The position numbers and the translations under genes were made by a program. A DNA stretch of 50,445 bases, taken from NCBI GenBank assembly GCA_964553745.1, contig CAZKLD010000013.1, positions 1 to 50,445 of the forward strand, written 5' to 3'. The DNA comes from STC-113 sp964553745. GTDB taxonomy: Bacteria > Patescibacteriota > Gracilibacteria > BD1-5 > UBA2023. The notes below the pieces were generated by a model that saw only the letters and a list, made by a program, of their open reading frames with translations, was not told the DNA's origin and ran no database searches. Positions 20,831 through 30,798 of the stretch are shown here, piece after piece (the first letter of the stretch is position 1; the number at the start of each line of letters is the position of its first letter).

Positions 20831-21253
20831 TTAATTGCCTGCCATTTCGGAGAAATATCCGTATGCCAATTTTCTTCAGATCTGATTACTGGTCATATCC
20901 CTTCGCACTACAACAGTTTCTTTTCAATCTGCAAAAGGAACAAATAAGATTTCAATATCCCCATTCTTGAATATTTCTTCAGCCTTCCCCATGATTCAGT
21001 CAAAACTCTCTCATTTGGTTATCAATAGCGATGCTGCCGGCCGATCTCATATGAACATCTCATGGTAGGTATCCATATCCAAACTGATATTTCTGACATA
21101 CACTCAAGCTTCTTTCTCTTTTTTTAAGACGGAATCAATAATATCTCTGATTTTTAATGTCAACTCAGAAGAATTCGGTCACACTTCTGCCATCCTTATG
21201 AATAATTCAGATTTTCATATTTCTATCATTGGGGTTTCAATGGTATCGGACAT
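20831..21253 (-). CDS. Hypothetical protein
   Basis: 140 residues, alpha/beta-looking, with seven or more in-frame TGA codons. Notable segments are VYVRNISLDMDTYHEM and KETVVVRRDMTSNQIG. No known motif was recognised. First gene of the two-gene unit with 20146-20811 and divergent from the exonuclease gene at 21400; the 146-nt gap between them is AT-rich and probably holds both promoters. Confidence 0.7.
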
Positions 21254-21399
21254 AAATGTAATGTTTTGAGATAATGATTAATTAATACGAAAATTGTCTT
21301 ATTTGTCAAGATGATTTCGTAAGCTCGGCATATTTCATTATTTTTACATTAATAAGATACAGCCAATTATATTTTGCAATTTATCGGGTAAAAAATAAA

Positions 21400-22650
21400 A
21401 TGTTCTGGCTATTTAAACTTTCAAAAAAAATGCTTAACAAACATAAAATATATCTGATTGATTGATACAATTTCATATATAGGCTATTTTATGCCATTCC
21501 ACCTTTTACGCTCAAGGATTGAACCCCGATAAATGCAACATTCTGATTAGCAAAAATGGTGATATCTTGGTACAAGGAGGATAGGCCGGATTTTCTCGTA
21601 TTCATACTAGATCATAAGTGAAGGACTTTCCGCGAAGATATCTATGAGGATTATAAGTGAACAAGAGACAAGATGCCAACAGACTTAAAAACGCAGGAAG
21701 ATCTGATGTTCGAAGTATTGAGGGCATTTGATGTGCCTATGATATCCGTGCCTTGATATGAAGCTGACGATATCATCTGAACTCTTGCGATGAGACTAAG
21801 GAAAAACAAGGATAATGATATCTATATTCTAAGTTGAGATAAAGACCTTTTTCAGTTCGTAGATGAGAATGTGGCAATATACGATACGATGAAAAGAAAA
21901 GTTTATCACCGAGCAGAGGCAATCGAAAAATTCTGAGTTGAGCCTGAGCATATTGTTGATTATCTGTCAATATGCTGAGATTCAAGTGATAATATTCCAT
22001 GAATTAAGTGATTCTGACCGAAAAAAGCTCAAGAACTCATAAACAAATATTGAAATCTTGAGAAGATTTATGAAAATATCGATGATATTGCTTGAAAAAC
22101 CAAAGAAGTGCTTGAAGCTAGTCATGAAGTCGCATTCCTGAGCAAGAAGCTAGCTTCGATTCATGCTGAATTGGAGCTTCCCGGATTCAGCATTGAAAAC
22201 CATATATTCAAGACAAAGAACATATTTACGGATGAGGCCATAGAGCTCCTGAAGAGATTTGAATTCAAGTCCCTGATTCCCACAGCGCATCAGGACAAGA
22301 TAAAGAATTTTGAAACTCTCTGAGTCACTCCTATCAGAGTATCTGATATGAAGTCTTTGAATGATCTGGAGAAAAAGATATTTGAACATTGAAGGGTTGC
22401 CATAACAGCCAATTGAAATTGAGCCTTCGATCTGGAATCCCTGAATCTCTTCGTTTGAGAAAAAGAAATATATTATGCAGATACATCCGAAATTGAACTG
22501 ACAGGTTTCCTAAAAAGGCTTCTGGAAGATGATATAGAGCTGATAGGATTTGACATAAAAGAAGATCTGAAGAAGATATATGGGTATCTCTCGTGAAGAT
22601 GACAGAAGATGCCATGAAGCAAATCAGAATTCCAAGCAAGCTTATTCTAA
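21400..22650 (+). CDS. PolA-like protein: 5'-3' exonuclease plus partial 3'-5' exonuclease domain, no polymerase domain
   Basis: 416 residues. The first about 290 are a complete FEN-like 5' nuclease: YLIDGYNFIYR, DHKGRTFREDIYEDYKGTR, PGYEADDIIGTLA, LSGDKDLFQF and the helix-three-turn GDSSDNIPGIKGFGPKKA. The rest resembles the start of the PolI 3'-5' exonuclease domain (ITANGNGAFDLESL ... IELIGFDIKEDLKKI) and then stops at TAA directly on a terminator. The DNA polymerase A palm/fingers are absent. It should process flaps or RNA primers in replication and repair. Start ATG 21400 is the first; ATG 21430 would remove an unusual leader. Either a naturally shortened form or a split polA. Confidence 0.88.
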
Positions 22651-22679
22651 AAAATCCCCCGACCAGTCGGGGGATTTTT
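22649..22679 (+). terminator. Terminator after the exonuclease gene
   Basis: AAAAATCCCCCGAC / GTCGGGGGATTTTT stem starting within the stop codon; also lies near the end of the convergent gene. Confidence 0.9.
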
Positions 22680-22688
22680 GTTTGGAGT

Positions 22689-24605
22689 TTATGAATAGAA
22701 AGTCGGAGTTCAGACTATGATTTCATGTTTCTTGGAATAAATTGGCTGTGGCTTGTCATCAATAACTTTCCTTGCTCAAGAAGAAGCATCGATTTTCGGG
22801 ATTCATTCATCTGTCAGTGGTCATGTTGCGATTTCAACATGGGTGATTTTTCACTTATTTTTTCATTCCTTTTCTCTAAGGAATATAAGATCTCATCGCC
22901 TTACTTCACTTACAGGTTTTTGTACTGTCAGCCCAGCTAATCATTCAGCATTATTATTGTATGAATCACTCAGGACATTACATTGTTTCATGCTCATAAG
23001 GACGAGCCCGCTGCAATCTGTCCTATCATCAAGCTCTCAATGTCATTCTCACCATCAATATCTTTTTCAGATATGCTCTCATGCGGCTGCTATGAATGCA
23101 TCAGGAGTAGTTTTTGCGATGAATTCGATATTTGGTTCAGCCATTTTTCAGATCTGAACAGAAGCATTATTAAGTTGTGCGACAACAGAAAGTCATATTG
23201 CATCAATACCTCATTGAATTCTAGTGGACATCAAATGAACCACCTCTGAATCTGTTAGATTCGGATCTTTCAGCATGTCAAACGTAGTCACCTCATCTTT
23301 TTTTCATCATTCTGTTTTATCTTTTTTTCATCATCTATATTCATTGATGTATCATAAATGCGCAAGCAAATCTTTTTGTGCATTATCCATAACAGCAAAA
23401 TCAACAGGAATATCATTTTCTTCAGCTAGTTTCTCTCAAAGGTTAAAGCAATTGTTATATTTTTTTAAAGAATCAGCTTCAGTGCTTCAGCTTCATCAGA
23501 TTTGAAATGTTCAAATATTAAATCAGCTCTTCGGATCCTTATTTCTCCTTCAGAATACAAATCATCCTTCATGCTTTGCTAAAGCAATCATTCTTTTGAT
23601 TGCCACACCAGATCATCAGTCAATCTTGATCAACAGATCAGTACCAGGTCATTGTCCGAATATGGAAATCAACAATTGTTTTGATTCATCAAAACTTAAT
23701 TCTTTCATTTTTTTCAAAACTCATTCAACTCCATCAACTCAAGCGATTTTGTATACATCTTGAATTCTTGCAATTCTCTTTTCCTCCTCTTCTTTTGCCT
23801 TCTTGGCTTTTTCTACCAAATCCTTATCTTCCTGTAAATCAGAAAGCGGGTTACAACCACTGTTGATGGTGTCTTGAATTCTTATTTTTTCAAATCTTTT
23901 TTCGTCTGCCAATATGGCTTCCTGATTTTCTGAATCAGCAATATTGCCCTTTTTGATTATTTCAATCTTGTCTCAATCATAAATTCTCAAATATTTTGTT
24001 TTTCCATCTGGTAACTCTTGGTAATATCAAGGCCTTGGAGAGTTTTTTCTGACTCATTTGATTCAATTCACTTCTATGACTTGGATTTCAGGAGAAAGGA
24101 TATCTCATGCTCAAATAATATTATTTATTTTTTGATTCTCTCAAAAATTAACGACAAACCTGTCTTTTTCCTCCATCTGATCCCTAGAGACAGGACTGGT
24201 TGCATTTTTTTCCTTAACAAGTAGCAATTTAGATAAATCAGCTCCGGTTTTTTTTAGAAATAAGATATCAGAAGCTCTAAGCTCATTTGGAGACTCTGTA
24301 TTTCACATGATGCTTTTTTGCTTGTCATTTCCCTTGTATTTTAAAGTCAGAAAATGAGAAAATCTCATTTCTTCCCTTTCTAATTTAAATATCTCATCTT
24401 CAAGTCTGATGATTTCAGAAGAATTCGGGGAAGTTTTTTTAAGCAAATCCAATTTATTCCTTTGTGTTTGCAGGATTTCAATTATCTGATTCAGCTTTAA
24501 TCTCTCTAGAGATGTCAACTGCTGAGTTTGAAGCTCTTTTAATTGATGCTCTATCGATGCTGGATTCTGTTTTAGGGCTTCTTTATTCGATTTTACTTCT
24601 GGCAT
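22689..24605 (-). CDS. Peptidoglycan hydrolase with NlpC/P60 domain
   Basis: 638 residues. Residues 1-90 are a coiled coil (many LKELQTQQL-type heptads). A central part contains IALAKHEGGFVFGRRN and GFNIGTFQIGG, which resembles lysozyme/transglycosylase active-site regions (an E followed by GG, then GxxQ), although this is tentative. The C-terminus is an NlpC/P60 endopeptidase: DCSGLVLMSMKQ with the catalytic Cys, RRGDLIF, and THVEIATG with the catalytic His. TGA codes for Gly in most of these motifs. No N-terminal signal peptide is evident. It would cut peptidoglycan peptides, either in cell-wall turnover or against host cells. Downstream of the STAS gene on the same strand but with a terminator between. 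Confidence 0.86.
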
Positions 24606-24664
24606 ATGATATTATTAAATGATTAATTCCTTAGTATCTTACCATATAAACTGGAAAAAAACAA

Positions 24665-24693
24665 AAAAACCAGCATTTTTATGCTGGTTTTTG
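24665..24693 (-). terminator. Terminator after the STAS gene
   Basis: AAACCAGCAT / ATGCTGGTTT stem with A/T runs, 12 nt beyond the stop at 24705. Confidence 0.8.
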
Positions 24694-24704
24694 GAGATTT
24701 TTAT

Positions 24705-25118
24705 TTATTGAGCAGCTGGTGACTGAGGTGCAGCAGGAGCTTGGGCTGGTGCTGGAGTGATTCCGAGCTTTAAGAGTGCCTCATTCTCAGTATTGAGGGT
24801 AGTGATTATCGTAGTTATTCCGACTAATTCAAGAGTATCCCTGACTTCATCTGTAAGGTTGGTCAAGAACATCTGTCCATTGCCGTCTTCGATATTGCTG
24901 AAAATATCAGCGATATAACCGATTGATTTTGAGTTGAGGTATTTCAATCCAGAAAGATTGAAGATAATCCTTTTTCAGGTAAAATCCCCTATTGCGTTAT
25001 AAATGGCGGTGAATGTCTTATCTGCATTAGTCTCATCCAGTTCGCCGATGAATTCAAATATATCAACATTGTTATATCATTTCTTCTTGATGTCTATTGG
25101 TGTGTTCATATTACTCAT
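24705..25118 (-). CDS. STAS-domain protein (anti-sigma-factor antagonist-like)
   Basis: 137 residues. The first about 110 fit the STAS fold: YNNVDIFEFIGELDETNA, then RIIFNLSGLKYLNSKSIGYI, where the Ser residues occupy the position phosphorylated in SpoIIAA-type antagonists, then MFLTNLTDEVRDTLELVGI. An Ala/Pro/Gln-rich tail of about 20 residues follows. In other bacteria such proteins are part of partner-switching control; no anti-sigma kinase is visible here. Divergent from the FemAB-like gene with a shared AT-rich promoter region. Confidence 0.85.
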
Positions 25119-25243
25119 GAATTATTAAACTTTTATCCATATTAGCACACAATATAATAAAATGCAAATATTTTGCTTTAAATCAGTTTTTATTTATATT
25201 TCTATGTGCGCACAATATATTAATAATAGATTCTGAAAAATCA

Positions 25244-26263
25244 ATGGAAATTAAAAAAATAGTCATAGATAGTTTTTTTCCTGAAAATATCGCTTCAGAA
25301 ATAGACAGATTGGCTAGAGATGAACTTTATTCGCCGATCTGGCAGACTATAGGGTGGAATCTGATGCTGCAAAAAGCAAGATACGCTGAAAAATGAATAT
25401 TCATATGAGCCTACCAAGATGGCAAACTTCTGAATTATGCAATAATCGAGAAAAGGAAAGTTTGACCGTGAATGCATTGAAATTTTATAATCGGATGACC
25501 TTTGAATGAGATACGGATAGAGGAAATCGAATTGGAATTGAATAAGATATGAATAGAGGAAAAAGCAGTATTCACTCAAATAGAAAGCCTTGGGAAAATA
25601 AATCACAGGACATTTAAGGCCTGAAAATTCAAGAAATTCATAGAGAAGCATACCGCCCTCATCAGCCTCATAGAAGATGAAGAAAAGATATTGTCAGGCA
25701 TGAAGCAGAAATGAAGATATAATATTAAAGTAGCCCAGAAAAACGATATCACAGTGGAGAAAGTCTCTCCAGACAAACAGAATATCGATATTTTCTACAA
25801 TCTTCTTACAGAAACCAAAACCAGAGGTGATTTCTCTGTCAATTCCAGAGATTATTTCTATGATTTCTGCGCTTATCTTGAGAGGAATCGAATATGAGGA
25901 TTGTATTTTGCAAAAAGAGATTGAGAAGTTCTCGCCTCGGGGATATTCGTATTTTATTGAAAAATGGCAATATATTATTATTGAGCATCGACTTCGGATA
26001 ATGAGAAGAGGAAATTCATGCCAGCTTACCTTCTTCAGTGGAATATGATAATGGAAGCGAAAAAAAACTGATGCGAGATATTTGATTTTTTAGGGATAGC
26101 TGACCCCGAAGACAAGGATTCGCCGCTTGCTGGAGTCACCGATTTCAAGCTTAAGCTCACAAATCATGTACATGTTTGGCCTGAAAGTCATATTGCAGTG
26201 CATTCAAAATTCAAATACATGCTTCTTTCGGCTAAGAATAAGCTAAAGGAATATTTGAAGTAA
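25244..26263 (+). CDS. FemAB-like peptidoglycan bridge aminoacyltransferase
   Basis: 339 residues with the two GNAT-like halves of FemABX proteins. Visible features are YSPIWQTIGWNLMLQKARYA at the start (SPxW...GW), a GGPLN segment, the SGMKQKGRYNIKVAQKNDI motif (equivalent of MxxKxRYNIRxAxK), GGLYFAKRDGEVLASG, YYYGASTSD, PAYLLQWNMI and DFLGIADPED with FKLKLTNH. This family transfers amino acids from aminoacyl-tRNA to lipid II or peptidoglycan stem peptides; glycyl-tRNA is a common donor. That would add demand on the glycyl-tRNA pool in a genome where UGA is also glycine. Substrate is inference; family assignment is good. Confidence 0.88.
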
Positions 26264-26324
26264 AAATGTTTTGATTTAATCGGCTCTTAAAATATAATCT
26301 CAAAAATAACTAATCAAAATTCAT

Positions 26325-26591
26325 ATGAAAACCAAATTATCTATTCTGATATTATCTAGTTTCTTGCTATTTTCATGCGGAAACAATACAGAGGATGCTT
26401 CTGATATCAATAAAACCAACTGAATCACATCAAGCTGAAACGAAAAAACTGAAGGCGAATCGAAAATAAGCCCAGATACAAGCAATGAAGCGACAGAAAT
26501 TCCAGAAGAAATAGATACATGAAGCTGAGAGACTGCTACTGTAACTGAATTTTCAAGCGCAACATGAATCAATATCAAAAGCCCCGACTAA
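26325..26591 (+). CDS. Small lipoprotein
   Basis: 88 residues. The signal ends in a lipobox, SSFLLFSCGNN (Cys about 19). The mature part is short, Ser/Thr/Glu/Gly rich and likely disordered, with several TGA-Gly codons. It is probably an anchored surface peptide. Its stop overlaps the stop of the convergent tsaD gene by 3 nt. No family recognised. Confidence 0.72.
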
Positions 26592-27679
26592 TAATTGTCG
26601 CTTATGATCTTATAATAAGCCAATATCCCGACCATGGCCGCATTATCCTGAGAATAAACTGGCTTGATAGGATGTACGAAAGTGCATCCTTTTTCTATTG
26701 CCATCTTTGAAATTTTTGATTTGAGGGATTCGTTCGCACTCACTCAGCCAGCTAAGGCTAGCGATCTGATGGAGAATTTTTCTGCAGCAGAAAATAACTT
26801 TGTAGAGAGGATGTCAATCACCGTTTCCTGGAATTCGAAAGCAATTTCTGTCTTATCTTCTTGGGTAAGGTATTTATTTGCTCATTCGATATCCTGAGAA
26901 TACTTAAGCTTATTCGGAAGGATTTCACTTATTCAAGAATCATCGATATTTATCTCGTTGGGCTCATTTGCAGTATTATTTTTCTTATTTTCTGCGATCC
27001 TTCTGTCTATTTCCCTCTTCACAGCACTTTTGAGTCATGAAAATGAGAAATCCAAACTTCATTTCTCCAGCAAGACTCGTGGGAAAATTCATCTGAAAGC
27101 TCATTTATATTCTGAGGCAAGCTTGGAAATCATCGGTCAACCTGGAAATCAGACTCACATCATCTTGGCCACCTTATCGAAAGCCTCTCAGGCACTGTCG
27201 TCCTGGGTCTGTCATATGAGCTCCATATCGAACAGGCTTTTCAGTATATAAATCTCATTATGTCATCATGAGACTGTCAGGCAGATCGAGGGGAAATTGA
27301 TATCTTCGAGCTTCCTTTCGAGCAGATTGGCAAAAATGTGCGCCTGGATATGGTTTATCAGCAAAAAAGGCTTATTCAGAAGTCTGGACAATGTCTGAGC
27401 GACTGTGAGTCAGACATATAGCGAAGGCTGTAGTCATGGCCGCTCAGTGCAGGCTATGTAATCAATCTCTTCTAAGTTGATCTGTGCCTTAGACAGGACA
27501 GTCTCAAGAACCAAAAAGACATTATTGGCATGAAGCCTCGCTGCGACCTCGGGCACAACTCAACAAGTGGGAAGATGTTCTTTTATCTGGGATTTTGTAT
27601 CCATCGCAAGAAGTTCGCTATCTTTGAAGATAGCGATTGAAGTATCGTCGCAAGATGTCTCAAATGCAAGAATATACAT
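26588..27679 (-). CDS. tsaD: tRNA N6-adenosine threonylcarbamoyltransferase
   Basis: Catalytic subunit that installs t6A at position 37 of ANN-decoding tRNAs. 363 residues, slightly longer than the usual 335-345. The N-terminus MYILAFETSCDDTSIAI is the family signature (ASKHA ATPase fold); NHIQAHIFANLL supplies the two metal-binding His (usual HMEGH), and the C-terminal PIKPVYSQDNAAMVG matches the conserved DNAAMI. Stop is TAG. TsaB/E/C partners are not in the window. It is downstream of ftsA and the membrane protein on the same strand. Confidence 0.95.
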
Positions 27680-27816
27680 ATGTTAGAACTTAGTTTAGAA
27701 TTTAGAAGCATTGATTAGCCAACCTCGCCTGACAGACGGAACGGGAATGATTTGAGCATGTGGATTTTCTAACTCGGGAATGATGATATTTTTAAACTTT
27801 AAGTTTAGATTTAATT

Positions 27817-29463
27817 TTATTTTTGGATGATGAACTCTATATTATCAGGATTGTTTGAGACGCGGGTAAGCCAGAATGGGGAAAATTCTATCTTCACATT
27901 AGCTATGTTCGTATCATTCAGCAGGATAGAAGTCGCTTCTTTTTTGTCGGTATTGGCAATGAGATTCTTAAGTTTTCTTGTCAGATTGTTGGTTGAATCT
28001 TCAAAGTTATAGGAGATAGTCGAATCGAGCTCTGTCGTTGCCTTCATATAGAAAGGATTTACTGATTGCGAAAGTATATTTGTGATCCTTAATGAATCAT
28101 CATTTATTCAGATGAGCTTCTCGGTTCAGAGAAGAATATTCTCATTCAAGACTGTGCGAAGGAAGAATACTGTGGCATTCTTATCAAAAACATAAGTCGC
28201 CAATCTTCAGCTCGCAGTAAGTGTGACCTCGTCAGTTATATCTCCTATTTTGACTCATTTGAGTATTGAAGGCGGATTTATGGTGTATTGCAATATATTG
28301 TTGATCGGTGCTATATGAAAATTGCTTCATCCTGAAGTATTCATGGCCTTAATCTTATCCTTTATATCATTAAGCGCCTTTGTCTTAACTTTTTCATTTA
28401 TGATTCATACGAACTTCTCATATTCCTCCTGTGTAAGTATATGGTTTTTCGGATCAAGTCAATCATGCATCGGCTCAGATGTCTTCGCATAGATCTTATC
28501 GCGATTGAATTTGAGTCCCGGTATGGTAAGGACGATTCATTCTGAGATATTTCATCTCACTCAAGTTATTTTTCAATAATTATCGTACATATCTGCAATG
28601 AGCGTCGAGTCTACCTGTCAGACTACTGTCTTTCAGGCTTCGTCTTTTCTGGAACCTGGGACTTTTATCCATTCGGAACTCCTGTATACGAGTCAATCTT
28701 CCGACATGAAACGTGTATTCGGCTTAAAAATCTGTTCGGTGTTCATCTCATTGTATACCGTCACCCTTCAATAGGCATTCTTTGCAGATTTCAGATCAAT
28801 TGAGGAAACATGGAACGGAAATTCCACAGACGAGTCTTGAGTAATCGCATTTACCTTGATAATGCTTTTTGAATCAAATACATTAGCGTTGTCTTTTTCG
28901 CTGAAAATCATATTTCTGGATACGGTCTTCACTCATAACTCTGGAGTGATATAGACATAAGTCTTCGAAACTGCGAAATAAAAGATGAATGAAAGGAGCG
29001 AAAAAGAGAGGATCAATCAGATGAGAAGCAGAAAAACATGCGATTCTGGTCAAGATTGCTTGTTGTTATAGGTTTTTTTGGCTTTTTTCTTGAATAAGAA
29101 AAGATATTTGAGAGTGAATTTCTTGAGTTCGTATTTCATGTATTCGTGGAATGTGAAATTATGCCTCAAGACATTGGTCTTAGAGAATTTTTCGTCGAAT
29201 TCAATCTCATCGCTCTTGTAGAAATATCTGATTCAAAGCTTCTCTCCCACCTTTTTTATCTCTTTGTTTCAGGTTACGATTGCGAATTTCTTTCAGGCAA
29301 ACTTCGATAAAAGGATTTTGAGGTTGAGATAATTTTTTAGGGATTCATTCTCATCTACTTCCAGATAAAAAGATCCATCGGTTGATGTCGAGGTCTGGAC
29401 TTTTTTGCAGATGTCAAAAAGAGAATCGCTGTTTTCGATTTTTATTTTTTTGTATCACTCCAT
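27817..29463 (-). CDS. Membrane-anchored protein of unknown function next to ftsA
   Basis: 548 residues. Residues 1-90 form a small alpha/beta domain, a basic region follows (KKFTLKYLFLFKKKAKK), then one transmembrane helix (about 145-170, VFLLLIGLILSFSLLSFIFY). The remainder would be outside the membrane, beta-rich, with NMNTEQIFKPNTRFMSEDG and TGVRGNISEGIVLTIPGLKF, a pattern I associate with extracytoplasmic proteins found in CPR genomes, some labelled baseplate-J-like. It starts 3 nt beyond the ftsA stop, so it is translationally close-coupled to ftsA and may serve in cell division or surface-structure assembly. Function not established. Confidence 0.78.
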
Positions 29464-29466
29464 TTT

Positions 29467-30669
29467 TTATTCGTATTTATAAAGTACATAGCGCAGTATC
29501 CTCACTAGAGGATCTTTCTTTATAGCCATAAGCTCCTTCCCTGCCTTAGCCAAGGATACTGCTCATAGCATTGCATTGTTGTTGTATTCTTTAAGATTCT
29601 CATCCGTCAAGAACTCATCGACCACAGTTATGTGTTTCCCTATGTGGTTTTTCTCGAAATGTTCCGCAATACCTTTTTTGAGAACTTCTGATACTCAAGC
29701 TCAGCTTACGAAGACATTTTTAGCAAAAAATGTCTTCTCGATATCCTGTATCGCAATCACCATTGAATCAAAGATGAAATTCAGGGCTCAATCAACGATT
29801 TCTTTGTATTCTTCATATTTCTCATCAAGAGATCATAGGATGTTCTCGATGTCAAGGTAACTCTTATCAAGATGGCTTCGAAGCTCGTCCTCTAATAGCG
29901 AATATCAGAAATTAAGGATATTGAATCATAGGATTTCAGAATTGGATTGGAGGATGACTGTCGTCTTGGAATATCAGATATCAAGATAGATGTTGTTGTC
30001 GTAGTTGTACGGGGAATCTTCTATCAGTTTCGGCAAGCTTATGGGCAACGGTACGACTGAAATCAGATTCAATCAAAGGTCGTGTATGATGTTTTTGAGG
30101 ATCATGAATCTTGATACAGGAGAAAAGACATTTATGATATTGAATTTTATGTTTTTCCCGGTGAATCCTATCGGATTCGTAATCCTTTGCCCATCTACAT
30201 AAATTCAAGTAATCGAAGTAGTTACGAGCTTCATCTCAGCCTCAATGATTCATAATCTGCTTTCTGTCTTCGTCTTTATCTTATCGAGAGATCTGATCTC
30301 GACGTCCTCTATCATCTCATCTATTTCTTTCATGCCGATGGGTGAATTGTTTCATTTTCGGACATAATTGATGGAAGTGAAGTCGTAGATGAGCTCGCTT
30401 GAATTAAGGAGGACAAGCGCATCGGTCGGGATTGAATCAAGAGATTGGCAAGCCTTGGTGACGGCTTTCTGTATTGATTTTGAAATCGATGAAATATCGG
30501 TAATTTCACCGTTGTACATATCTTTTTTGCTTTGCCTTAGAGTAGAGGATCAAATTATCTTGAGTTCCTGTCAGTCAATTTTGCAGACAAGTACTTTAAT
30601 CTTGAAAGCTCAGATATCTATAGCTAAAAAAGTATCGTAATCTAGGATGTTGCTAATACGGAAAGACAT
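29467..30669 (-). CDS. ftsA: Cell division protein FtsA
   Basis: Actin-like protein that tethers FtsZ to the membrane. 400 residues. Phosphate-1 motif LAIDIGAFKIKVLVCK near the N-terminus, a 1C domain with TGIYVDGQRITNPIGFTG, phosphate-2 motif YLDIGYSKTTVIL, and an adenosine motif VFVSGAGVSEVL. It ends LVRILRYVLYKYE, a possible amphipathic membrane-binding helix. PilM of type IV pili has the same fold and is the main alternative, but the DGxxxxNPxG segment points to FtsA. First gene of the unit ftsA - membrane protein. Confidence 0.86.
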
Positions 30670-30738
30670 ACACAAAAAATCGTTTATTTTAAACGTGTTT
30701 CATTGTATGAAAAAGGAGAGAATTGCAAACGCTTTTAG

Positions 30739-30771
30739 AAAAAAACCGGATTTCATAGAAATCCGGTTTTT
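30739..30771 (-). terminator. Terminator after the pilin-FISUMP gene
   Basis: AAAAACCGGATTTC / GAAATCCGGTTTTT stem, located just past the stop of the minus-strand gene at 30799 and upstream of ftsA. Confidence 0.85.
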
Positions 30772-30798
30772 CATTTGTCGGCTTTTAAGGAAATTGTT

